NCBI GenBank assembly: GCA_001821795.1
Contig: MHOB01000029.1
Span: 1-6,181 of the forward strand
Length of the DNA: 6,181 bases
Direction: 5' to 3'
DNA from: Candidatus Ryanbacteria bacterium RIFCSPLOWO2_12_FULL_47_9c
GTDB taxonomy: Bacteria > Patescibacteriota > Minisyncoccia > Ryanbacterales > GWA2-47-10b
A model generated the notes under the pieces. That model had not been told where the DNA came from, searched no databases, and saw nothing but the letters and a program-made list of their open reading frames with translations. Shown one piece after another: positions 1-5,035 of this stretch. Position 1 is the first letter of the stretch; every line of letters begins with the position of its first letter. Made by a program: the position numbers and the translations under genes.

Positions 1-55
1 AAGTTAGAACCTTTATATATTCAAATTTTTTACTGATAAAAAGTAACATAAAAGA

Positions 56-61
56 TATAAT
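56..61 (+). promoter_or_regulatory. -10 box of the methyltransferase gene (leaderless start)
   Basis: A perfect TATAAT lies here and only six bases separate it from the ATG at 68, so transcription would begin at or next to the start codon. No Shine-Dalgarno sequence precedes that ATG. No good TTGACA-like -35 element is visible at 16-18 bp spacing; the upstream bases are simply A/T-rich. The same spacing is seen before several other genes in the window, which supports the reading. Confidence 0.55.
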
Positions 62-67
62 GATCTT

Positions 68-985
68 ATGGGGAATGAACTTATCTACAAACTTAACAAA
101 TTAGGACAGTTTTTTAATCTGGAAAAAGTTGCTACTCAGAAAGTCGATCAATCATATATAGAAGCTTATTACTGGATAAACAAAATTCCTTACTCGTTAT
201 TTCACAATAAGAAAGGATTTGTTCACATGGGTGTTAGTGTAGATGGAATATACAAAGAAGAGGACTTGTTCTATCAAGTAAAAATGATAGATAAAGCCGT
301 AAAGAGCGCTGGCGCACAGAAGGTCTTGGAGATCGCTACCGGTCGTGGGGGGAATGCAACTTGGTTGGCAAGTGCGAACCCCCATGTGGATTTCATTGGG
401 CTTGACATATCCGAGTCTCAACTTACATTCGCTAGGAAAAAAGCTTTTCGTTTGAATAATTACACCGTTCTAGCTGGTGATTTTCACGATCTTAGCTCTT
501 TTGAGCTGGAGAGTTTCGATGTCGTGTTCATAATCGAAGCACTCTGCCACAGTTCAGATACGAAGAAAGTGTTGAAAGAAGTCTTAAGGATTTTAAAAAA
601 GGGAGGTCTATTTTCTATTTACGATGGTTATAGAGAAAAGCAAGACGAGCAGATGTCAAAGGAAGAGCTTCTGGCGGCAAGATTGCTTGAAGTTGGTGTG
701 GCTGTCGAGCATTTTGAACTCCATAGTGAATTCTTGGACTCTGCGAAACAGGTAGGATTTACTGTTGAGAATATAGGCGATCTGTCAGATTTAGTACTTC
801 CCACAATGCAGAGGTTCGAGAAGCAAGCAGGTCGTTTTCTGAAGCTTGGATCTATTGCGAGATTTTTGATGAAACTTGTACCAAACAAGTTTGTTTACAA
901 CATTTTGTCTGGTTATCTGTTTACAACTTTGATACGAGAAAGAGTATTTTCCTACAAATATACTCTACTGAAAAAGCTTCTCTAA
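68..985 (+). CDS. Class I SAM-dependent methyltransferase, sterol/tocopherol C-methyltransferase-like
   Basis: The 305-residue product has a Rossmann-type methyltransferase core. Motif I is VLEIATGRGG (residues 86-95, SAM-binding glycine loop, with Ala-Thr in place of the usual Gly-Cys). The acidic end of strand 2 is GLDIS (111-115), and the post-I region has GDFHD (137-141). The segment IEALCHSSD (156-164) followed by LKKGG (176-180) closely resembles the IEATCHAPD...LKPG pattern of sterol 24-C- and tocopherol-type methyltransferases. The N-terminal YYWINKIPYSLFHNKKG (34-50) and the hydrophobic, basic C-terminus (about 255-305) fit an enzyme acting on a lipid or membrane-bound small molecule. 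The substrate cannot be read from the sequence. The gene stands alone, starts 7 bp after a TATAAT, and ends inside its own terminator. It is visibly more A/T-rich than ftsH or smpB, which hints at separate acquisition. The methyltransferase call is firm; the subfamily is tentative. Confidence 0.88.
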   Translation: MGNELIYKLNKLGQFFNLEKVATQKVDQSYIEAYYWINKIPYSLFHNKKGFVHMGVSVDGIYKEEDLFYQVKMIDKAVKSAGAQKVLEIATGRGGNATWLASANPHVDFIGLDISESQLTFARKKAFRLNNYTVLAGDFHDLSSFELESFDVVFIIEALCHSSDTKKVLKEVLRILKKGGLFSIYDGYREKQDEQMSKEELLAARLLEVGVAVEHFELHSEFLDSAKQVGFTVENIGDLSDLVLPTMQRFEKQAGRFLKLGSIARFLMKLVPNKFVYNILSGYLFTTLIRERVFSYKYTLLKKLL

Positions 986-997
986 GAGAGGCTTTTT
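971..997 (+). terminator. Intrinsic terminator overlapping the methyltransferase stop codon
   Basis: AAAAAGCTTCTC (971-982) pairs with GAGAGGCTTTTT (986-997) through 12 base pairs with one G-U, leaving the TAA stop codon itself as the 3-nt loop. The A-tract on the left and T-tract on the right mean it could work in both directions. The overlap with the last codons shows how tightly the gene end is packed. Confidence 0.8.
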
Positions 998-1022
998 CTA
1001 TTCTTCCATATTGTTCCATGTC

Positions 1023-1044
1023 TGTGGAGGTGCGGGGAATTGAA
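1023..1044 (-). repeat. Displaced tmRNA/tRNA 3'-end fragment (att-like remnant)
   Basis: Read on the minus strand this is TTCAATT-CCCCG-CACCTCC-ACA: a 7-nt T-loop, the 3' half of a 5-bp T-stem, the 3' half of a 7-bp acceptor stem, and a terminus one C short of ACCA. The acceptor half is identical to that of the intact tmRNA at 1780-2148. On the plus strand, TCTG-TGGAGGTGCGGGG here matches TCTGGTGGAGGTGGGGGG at the tmRNA end, apart from one missing G and one substitution. The matching 5' half of the T-stem is absent next to it, so this is a fragment and not a gene. It has the same orientation as ssrA, as expected for a 3' end displaced by insertion of an element. A remnant of an unrelated tRNA is the main alternative. 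Confidence 0.6.
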
Positions 1045-1291
1045 ATGGAAAGGGGTCGGGAAAACACTTGTTTTCTCGTGGAGGAAGGTGGAGCGAAGCT
1101 CGTCTTAGATTTTCAGTGATCCCGAGCGAGTTATCGCGAGGGAAAGATCACGACTATATTTTGTGAGAGTACTGATGGTCGTGGACCAGAAGTGCTCCGC
1201 TAACCCCAAAACCACTCAACGTTTTTCTTTTGGTAATCATGTGCTTTATCCACTGAATTTCTTGCGGGTTCCTCCATCAGCCGCACCTCCA
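1025..1291 (+). other. Hairpin-rich non-coding region between the methyltransferase and endonuclease genes
   Basis: This stretch has no plausible coding sequence but much secondary structure. TGGAGGTGCGG (1025-1035) and CCGCACCTCCA (1281-1291) form a perfect 11-bp inverted repeat that could close it. Inside are CGGGAAAAC-ACTT-GTTTTCTCG (1057-1078, 9 bp with one G-U), GAGC-GAA-GCTC (1091-1101), and a hairpin at 1116-1151 made of GTGATC/GATCAC, CC/GG and GCGA/TCGC with a tandem G-A internal loop. CACGACTA (1149-1156) can instead pair with TGGTCGTG (1176-1183). A local TGCGG/CCGCA hairpin (1263-1267 with 1281-1285) competes with the closing stem. It could be a structured leader or ncRNA, or the scar of an inserted element. 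I do not recognise an RNA family, and the transcribed strand is unknown. Confidence 0.4.
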
Positions 1292-1293
1292 GT

Positions 1294-1299
1294 TATAAT
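1294..1299 (+). promoter_or_regulatory. -10 box of the LAGLIDADG gene (leaderless start)
   Basis: A perfect TATAAT lies seven bases before the ATG at 1307, which would place the transcript start at the initiation codon. No Shine-Dalgarno sequence lies in between. This supports 1307 over the in-frame upstream GTG at 1163 as the real start. No convincing -35 is seen. Confidence 0.5.
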
Positions 1300-1306
1300 T
1301 GATTAC

Positions 1307-1741
1307 ATGGTTGAATATAAGAAAGCTAAGAGTTTAAGCAAAACAGAAGTTGCATATCTCGCTGGAATTATTGATGGTGAGGGCACTATCACGCTGACGC
1401 GGAGAAATATCTATAAGAATCGACTTCTAGTTTTAACTATCAGCAATAACGAACTCCCGTTGTTGGAATACATCGTAAAAATCACAGGAGTGGGGAAAAT
1501 TACTCGTAAGAATATCCGTTCCGAGAATCATTCGTTGGGTTACACGTACCAAACGGCAAGTCGACAGGCGCTGGACCTAATCAGATCTATTTATCCTTTT
1601 TTGAGAACTTATAAAAAGAGACGCGCGGCGTTAGTGCTCAAACATTATCTGAAGCTCACTCCGCGCAATGGAAAATATTCCCCGACATTATTGAGAAAAC
1701 GCGAAAAATTTGCTGAGAAGTTTCTCGCCACAGTCCCATAA
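1307..1741 (+). CDS. Single-motif LAGLIDADG homing endonuclease
   Basis: The 144-residue product has one LAGLIDADG helix, YLAGIIDGEGTI (residues 17-28). The catalytic acidic position is Glu25, as in the common DGEG variant. It is followed by the strand TLTRRN...LLVLTISN, the segment LLEYIVKITGVGKI (52-65) and a basic C-terminal helix region (103-143, KKRRAALVLKHYLK, LLRKREKFAEKF), all typical of this fold. With only one motif it should act as a homodimer on a roughly palindromic DNA target of about 20 bp. The start at 1307 is preferred because conserved sequence begins just after it, a TATAAT lies 7 bp upstream, and the preceding 48 in-frame codons look like translated structured DNA. No intein or obvious intron surrounds it. 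It is convergent with ssrA and lies between two copies of a tmRNA 3' end, suggesting it is the cargo or driver of a small mobile element. The target site is unknown. Confidence 0.85.
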   Translation: MVEYKKAKSLSKTEVAYLAGIIDGEGTITLTRRNIYKNRLLVLTISNNELPLLEYIVKITGVGKITRKNIRSENHSLGYTYQTASRQALDLIRSIYPFLRTYKKRRAALVLKHYLKLTPRNGKYSPTLLRKREKFAEKFLATVP

Positions 1742-1775
1742 ACAAAGAAGTCCGCCGTAGCGGACTTCTTTGTTT
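1740..1775. terminator. Bidirectional intrinsic terminator between the endonuclease gene and ssrA
   Basis: AAACAAAGAAGTCCGC (1740-1755) is perfectly complementary to GCGGACTTCTTTGTTT (1760-1775), a 16-bp stem with the 4-nt loop CGTA. The stem ends in A- and T-rich arms, so it supplies a U-rich tail on either strand. It starts within the TAA stop of the endonuclease gene and lies 5 bp beyond the tmRNA CCA end, so it can end both convergent transcripts. Confidence 0.85.
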
Positions 1776-1779
1776 AATC

Positions 1780-2148
1780 TGGTGGAGGTGGGGGGTTCGA
1801 ACCCCCGTCCAAGGAAAAACAGTATGCATGCTTCTACGAGGCGTAGAACATCTTGTGGTTTAAGCTATGCGCGTATGAGACGCACAGAATCGCGCAGAGC
1901 CGAGCTCTTATCGTAGATATCGCTCGAGCGGTCGACATCAGTGCTTGAAAGAAGTGACGTCCGGTGAGCGCTATTCAAGCGTAGCAACTCGCGGACGGCC
2001 GGTTAGGCAAAAGCCGGAACCAGCTGAATCGGGGAAAGAACCCCGCCAGTGTTTTTCGCACTTGGATTTTTGTGGCGGTTTGAAAAGCTGACCACAGCTT
2101 TGCCCGCACACACATATGTCGATTTCCCTGTCGAAGCCAGTCACCCCC
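1780..2148 (-). ncRNA. ssrA: Transfer-messenger RNA (tmRNA), one-piece
   Basis: tmRNA acts with SmpB to free stalled ribosomes and adds a degradation tag to the unfinished protein. The mature 5' end reads GGGGGTGACTGGCTTCGACA, matching the conserved tmRNA start. The 3' end reads CACCTCC-ACCA after the T-loop TTCGAA. The 7-bp acceptor stem GGGGGTG/CACCTCC contains the G3-U70 wobble that makes it an alanyl-tRNA synthetase substrate, and CCA is encoded. Between the ends are the tag frame (2003-2059), a PK1-like AAAGCTG/CAGCTTT helix 5' of it, and pseudoknot-rich sequence 3' of it. The 369-nt length is normal for a one-piece tmRNA. The T-arm is one nucleotide shorter than canonical: either the T-loop has 6 nt or the T- and acceptor stems share a base. 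The gene lies 44 bp after smpB, in the same orientation, and is probably cotranscribed with it. Confidence 0.95.
2003..2059 (-). other. tmRNA tag-peptide reading frame
   Basis: Starting from the likely resume codon GCG at 2059-2057, the frame reads AKNTGGVLSPIQLVPAFA followed by TAA (2005-2003). The Ala-Lys-Asn start resembles known tags of the AKN type. The hydrophobic Ala-rich end (PAFA) is the feature recognised by ClpXP- and FtsH-type proteases, although it differs from the usual ALAA. At 18 residues it is longer than the 10-residue E. coli tag. A GGGG-TTCTTT-CCCC helix lies within the frame. The resume codon is inferred from the alanine codon and frame length, not from an alignment, so the first residue or two could differ. 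Confidence 0.75.
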
Positions 2149-2174
2149 GAAGAGCGCACTTCATTTCGCTCTTC
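2149..2174 (-). other. Leader hairpin abutting the mature tmRNA 5' end
   Basis: In the minus-strand transcript GAAGAGCG and CGCTCTTC form a perfect 8-bp stem with a 10-nt loop, and the stem ends exactly at the base before G1 of the tmRNA. It has no U-tract, so it is unlikely to be a terminator for smpB. It could position RNase P at the tmRNA 5' end in a smpB-ssrA cotranscript. No separate -10 box is obvious between smpB and ssrA. Confidence 0.5.
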
Positions 2175-2192
2175 GCGAACGGCTGGCATCCT

Positions 2193-2636
2193 TTATTCTG
2201 TTTTCAAAGTTCTTTCCATCCGACGTTTCTCCTCGCGAGCCCGAATGGTATGACGCTTATCTTCTTTTTTCTTACCGCGGGCGATCGCGATTGCCAACTT
2301 CAGCTTCCGGTTAGAATTATACACACGGATTGGCACAATTGTCAACCCCTTTTCACCTTCCGCAGAGGATACGCGCACTATTTCTTTCTTGGAGAGCAAG
2401 AGCCGGCGCGTGCGCTCCGGGTCGTACGATTTTGGTGCATTGGCTATCTGCCAGGCGGGGATGGACGCGCCCACGAGGTAGGCTTCGCCGCCACGCGCGA
2501 CAACGCGCGCGCCTTTGAGTGAGCCTCGGCCCGCCCGTAGCGACTTCACTTCAAATCCGAGCAATTCCAATCCCGCCTCGATCTCCTCGAGGATGGAATA
2601 GTCAAATCCCACATTCTTGTTTTCTACGAGTGCCAT
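2193..2636 (-). CDS. smpB: SsrA-binding protein SmpB
   Basis: SmpB binds the tRNA-like domain of tmRNA and brings alanyl-tmRNA to stalled ribosomes, where its C-terminal tail probes the empty mRNA channel. The 147-residue product has the family landmarks: ENKNVGFDYSILEEIEAGLELLGFEVKSLRAGRGSLKGA near the N-terminus (OB-fold core, with the EVKSLRAG signature at about 34-41) and the basic tail GKKKEDKRHTIRAREEKRRMER near the end, matching the conserved DKR-x-TIK-x-R region. Length is close to the usual 150-160. The start at 2636 gives the family-typical N-terminus MALVENKN and lies 6 bp after a TATAGT; an in-frame ATG at 2654 would add six residues. The gene precedes ssrA by 44 bp in the same direction, an arrangement that supports both identifications. 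Confidence 0.95.
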   Translation of the reverse strand: MALVENKNVGFDYSILEEIEAGLELLGFEVKSLRAGRGSLKGARVVARGGEAYLVGASIPAWQIANAPKSYDPERTRRLLLSKKEIVRVSSAEGEKGLTIVPIRVYNSNRKLKLAIAIARGKKKEDKRHTIRAREEKRRMERTLKTE

Positions 2637-2642
2637 TGCATT

Positions 2643-2648
2643 ACTATA
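2643..2648 (-). promoter_or_regulatory. -10 box of smpB (leaderless start)
   Basis: On the minus strand TATAGT is followed by six bases and then the ATG at 2636, the same layout as the TATAAT boxes at 56 and 1294. If used, the upstream ATG at 2654 would not be transcribed, which favours 2636 as the start. No Shine-Dalgarno sequence is present. The box sits within GGGGTATAG, whose 8-bp inverted partner TATACCCC lies just after the upstream gene's stop codon (2743-2750 against 2645-2652). Confidence 0.45.
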
Positions 2649-2753
2649 CCCCATTGGATAGGTAGTCGAGAGATTGTTTTAGAGTATTGAATGTATGGCG
2701 ACCTTTCCATCTCTGTATGAACATTGTCGTTTCTTATCTCACGGGGTATACAA

Positions 2754-4136
2754 CTAATTCGTTTGGGCGCAGACGTCAAAAGATAGAAGGTGAGGCGTGA
2801 GCAATAAGAGGCATGGCGCGGGCGTACCTATTAGATCTTCAAAACCATTAAATGACGCTATGTAAAGCGGTTGAGGAAATTCACCTAGAAACTCGATTTG
2901 TTTTTCGGTCGATGTTGAAGTCCACAAGGTCGTCCATTCATCAAGATTGTGCGTATCGCGCAACATGCCGGGAGCTGCTATATGGGAGCTTGTCCATCCT
3001 TCAAACCAAGGCGCTTCATCAGAAGTGGTCAGGATTGTTGCTTCGCTGGGTACTATTGCGGATATTTCTGCGATGCCATCAAAAATTTCTTCTGAGATTA
3101 GAGGTCGCGATGAGCGCACTTCACCCCACAACGAACTTAAGAAAAGACCCAAGGTTATGCAAAGTATGGCTCCGTGTAAATACGTTCGCTTGGTCGGTGT
3201 TTCGAAATTCATTTGTGACACCATGCGTTCTATGGCAAAGCCCGCTAAAGCAATGAGCGCTATATCACTATAGATGAATATGCGCTCAAAAAAGGGAAGT
3301 TTAAGCAGTGGGAATGCAAAGCTTACAGCGGTAAACGCCCATAGGGAAAGAGGTATGTTAGATATACGCCAGATTCTTGCCGTTATTATCACGATGAAGA
3401 TTGGTATTGAAAACACAATGTACTCAGACCAATCCAAGAAAACGGCGACCGGAGTAGCAACAGAGATCTGGTGTACGAGAGAGGCGTTTACCATCACAAA
3501 CGCGAGAGCGGTTATGGCTCCGTGAATGAAAATACGCTTACGCTCCGCATGTACTATAAAGAGAATCCCGAGCGTGAGTAGGTAGATGATTGCTGTTGTC
3601 GTGTGGCTCCATGCGAGCGCAATATCTAAGAAAACAAGAAGGGCGGTCCATCTTCGTTCGAGGGCGATAAGTGCGAGGAACAGAAGGCATGCGGCGAATG
3701 CATGTTTCCATAGCATGTACCAATACGCTTTATATTGAACGGATGAAAGGACGAGCAAGAGTGCAGCAATAGCGGCGCCTCTAATGCCCACATGTGAACG
3801 CAAGAAAAAATAAAGGGTTACAGAAAGGAGTACGAACAAAGCAATATAACTGCCGTACAAAATATAATCGGCGGAGAATGGTAGGAGTCGGAGAGCGTCA
3901 AGAAACATGCGTGGTATGAGCGCGTTTTCCCCAAGCCCTGGAACGGCCGCGTTAGGAAATGAGAGAAACGGTTCTATCAAATAACGGCGATAAAATCCCG
4001 TGTCATATCCTAAGGGGTGTGAACCATATAAAATGAAAGGAAGAAGATGAATTGCTAGAGAGAGAACGCCAATGAAGGCAAGAACTCCTATTTCAAATCC
4101 ATGTTTTATTGTCAGCTCTCTCTTGAAGAGACTCAT
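2754..4136 (-). CDS. Polytopic membrane protein, possibly GT-C glycosyltransferase-like
   Basis: I do not recognise a specific family. The 460-residue product has about ten hydrophobic helices (roughly residues 14-38, 90-112, 117-135, 144-160, 164-197 as one or two, 202-222, 239-256, 261-280, 287-303 and 318-337) and a soluble C-terminal part (about 340-460). The first hydrophobic segment is followed by an acidic loop, HPLGYDTGFYRRY (40-52). An Asp or Glu at that place after the first helix is a hallmark of GT-C enzymes that use lipid-phosphate sugar donors, and the helical-bundle-plus-soluble-tail layout fits too. Another possible signature is AWSHTTTAI (175-183). The start at 4136 avoids running antisense through the 5' end of the divergent gene and puts a TACACT box 8 bp upstream. 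Membrane localisation is secure; enzymatic function is a guess. Confidence 0.75.
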   Translation of the reverse strand: MSLFKRELTIKHGFEIGVLAFIGVLSLAIHLLPFILYGSHPLGYDTGFYRRYLIEPFLSFPNAAVPGLGENALIPRMFLDALRLLPFSADYILYGSYIALFVLLSVTLYFFLRSHVGIRGAAIAALLLVLSSVQYKAYWYMLWKHAFAACLLFLALIALERRWTALLVFLDIALAWSHTTTAIIYLLTLGILFIVHAERKRIFIHGAITALAFVMVNASLVHQISVATPVAVFLDWSEYIVFSIPIFIVIITARIWRISNIPLSLWAFTAVSFAFPLLKLPFFERIFIYSDIALIALAGFAIERMVSQMNFETPTKRTYLHGAILCITLGLFLSSLWGEVRSSRPLISEEIFDGIAEISAIVPSEATILTTSDEAPWFEGWTSSHIAAPGMLRDTHNLDEWTTLWTSTSTEKQIEFLGEFPQPLYIASFNGFEDLIGTPAPCLLLLTPHLLSFDVCAQTN

Positions 4137-4144
4137 TACGTCGC

Positions 4145-4150
4145 AGTGTA
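4145..4150 (-). promoter_or_regulatory. Weak -10 box of the membrane-protein gene
   Basis: TACACT on the minus strand matches TATAAT at four of six positions and lies 8 bp before the ATG at 4136. The placement repeats the short -10-to-ATG spacing of the other genes, but the box itself is weak and no -35 is seen. Confidence 0.3.
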
Positions 4151-4189
4151 CCCGTAAATGGTTTCTCGAGTTTTCCACAGGCAGAATTA

Positions 4190-4207
4190 TGCAACTCGCT
4201 TGTTGCA
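4190..4207. promoter_or_regulatory. Inverted repeat in the divergent promoter region (possible operator)
   Basis: TGCAAC-TCGCTT-GTTGCA is a perfect 6-bp inverted repeat with a 6-bp spacer. It ends 3 bp before the -10 box of the secreted-protein gene and covers its -35 region, a position where a dimeric repressor would block transcription. No regulator gene is adjacent. Chance occurrence is possible at this length. Confidence 0.3.
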
Positions 4208-4210
4208 GAG

Positions 4211-4216
4211 TATAGT
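4211..4216 (+). promoter_or_regulatory. -10 box of the secreted-protein gene
   Basis: TATAGT lies 17 bp before the ATG at 4234, so the transcript would carry a leader of about ten bases. That leader contains the purine-rich AAGAAAGAAA, which may serve as a weak ribosome binding site. This differs from the leaderless spacing of the neighbouring genes. Confidence 0.4.
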
Positions 4217-4233
4217 GAGAGCTAAGAAAGAAA

Positions 4234-4977
4234 ATGAAATTCCATATCTTCAAAAACAAGAGCTTGAAGAAATCCGCGCTTATTCTCGCCGCATTGGTAT
4301 TAATAGGAGGATCATTTACCGTTGCGTCGGCATCATTTACCGGGAGCCCCGGTTCTTTGTTGGCGGGAGTATTTTCTATATTTGATAGCAGTCCTCTGAT
4401 AAAGATGAGCCGTAACGTGAATAGCCCATCAGGCTCTGTCATCTCAGGCAAAACTCAGGTAATTGGTACATTTGATGTGCAGACACAGAACGTCACGAAC
4501 TTCGCAACACTGCGTACCCTTACTGCGCAGTTTGCGCTTTCCGGAAAGGGTGCAAAAGAATTTAATCTTGAAGACTTCACCTTGAGTTATCGTTATTGCA
4601 TCCCACCGGGAATATCATACGGATATGGATACCGCGGAGGGTCGTGCGGGACAATAAAAATGCCGGTTACTTCCGCGGAGCGGAAAAGCAACTTGTACAC
4701 CGTAACGTCTAGGCAGGCATTGCCAGTGTACCCCGTTCAATCTTCTGGAGTACTAACTATGAGTGCAAAACCAGTTTACACAGGACAGGAGAAGAGCGAG
4801 AGTGGCAAATCCTGGCTACGGGTTTCTGTGAAAGGAGAAGGGTCAGGGGATAAGTGCAACAAAATATATTACGGATACAATAATCGCTACGGATACACCA
4901 AGTGTATCGCAGAAAAGGCTAGGGTTACGAGTGCGAAAGGGAATTGGTTGACCATGACTCGGCCATACGGCTATTGA
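4234..4977 (+). CDS. Secreted protein with two Tyr/Gly-rich Cys-bounded loops, function unknown
   Basis: The 247-residue product starts with a clear signal peptide: basic MKFHIFKNKSLKK, hydrophobic core SALILAALVLIGGSFTV, and an ASA cleavage motif (31-33). The mature part is rich in Ser, Thr, Gly and Val and looks like beta-sandwich material. NSPSGSVISGKTQVIGTFDV (63-82) resembles Ig-like domains common in secreted Patescibacteria proteins, though this is from memory. There are only four cysteines, 122, 138, 208 and 224, forming two pairs with exactly 15 residues between each. The first loop contains ISYGYGYRGGS and the second IYYGYNNRYGYTK; the chain also ends RPYGY. Two disulfide-closed aromatic loops suggest a binding surface, for instance for a glycan or cell wall. 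It is divergent from the membrane-protein gene, from which 97 bp separate it. No family or enzymatic motif is recognised. Confidence 0.8.
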   Translation: MKFHIFKNKSLKKSALILAALVLIGGSFTVASASFTGSPGSLLAGVFSIFDSSPLIKMSRNVNSPSGSVISGKTQVIGTFDVQTQNVTNFATLRTLTAQFALSGKGAKEFNLEDFTLSYRYCIPPGISYGYGYRGGSCGTIKMPVTSAERKSNLYTVTSRQALPVYPVQSSGVLTMSAKPVYTGQEKSESGKSWLRVSVKGEGSGDKCNKIYYGYNNRYGYTKCIAEKARVTSAKGNWLTMTRPYGY

Positions 4978-5035
4978 TATCTTTCGACAGGACCTGCTTA
5001 CTGAAGTCTAGTAATTTTTAGGAAAACTAGCTGAA

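Noticed and set aside
1056..1183. Group I intron core on the plus strand: TCGGGA/TCCCGA as P4 with AAA and CACT/AGTG as P5, GCGA/TCGC as P6, ACGACTA/TGGTCGT as P7.
   Set aside because: The P4-P7 pieces fit in order, but only 19 nt lie between the P7 strands, too few for P3' plus P8, and no P3 5' strand is found before P4. Stronger local hairpins (1057-1078 and 1116-1151) use the same bases.
1023..1291. A minus-strand tmRNA or tRNA gene interrupted by an intron in the T-loop.
   Set aside because: The base before TTCAATT is T, not the terminal G a group I intron requires. No matching 5' T-stem half follows a proper D-arm or a tmRNA 5' signature, although GGAGGTG at 1290-1284 could pair with the acceptor half.
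1163..1306. The 48 in-frame codons upstream of the endonuclease ATG, from a GTG.
   Set aside because: They translate the hairpin-rich DNA, have no family similarity, and would ignore the TATAAT just before 1307.
2049..2522. A 157-codon plus-strand frame across tmRNA and smpB.
   Set aside because: It is the complement of a recognised RNA gene and of smpB, with no recognisable protein features.
2645..2750. TATACCCC/GGGGTATA inverted repeat at both ends of the spacer before smpB.
   Set aside because: Only 8 bp with arms about 90 bp apart, one of them overlapping the -10 box; chance is a sufficient explanation.
4137..4451. A 105-residue N-terminal extension of the membrane protein, from an ATG at 4451.
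   Set aside because: It runs antisense through the signal-peptide part of the divergent gene and has no membrane-protein character. The start at 4136 gives a normal first helix.
4975..4977. UGA recoded as glycine, as in some CPR lineages.
   Set aside because: TGA ends the secreted-protein gene at a sensible place and no in-frame TGA occurs inside any recognised gene.
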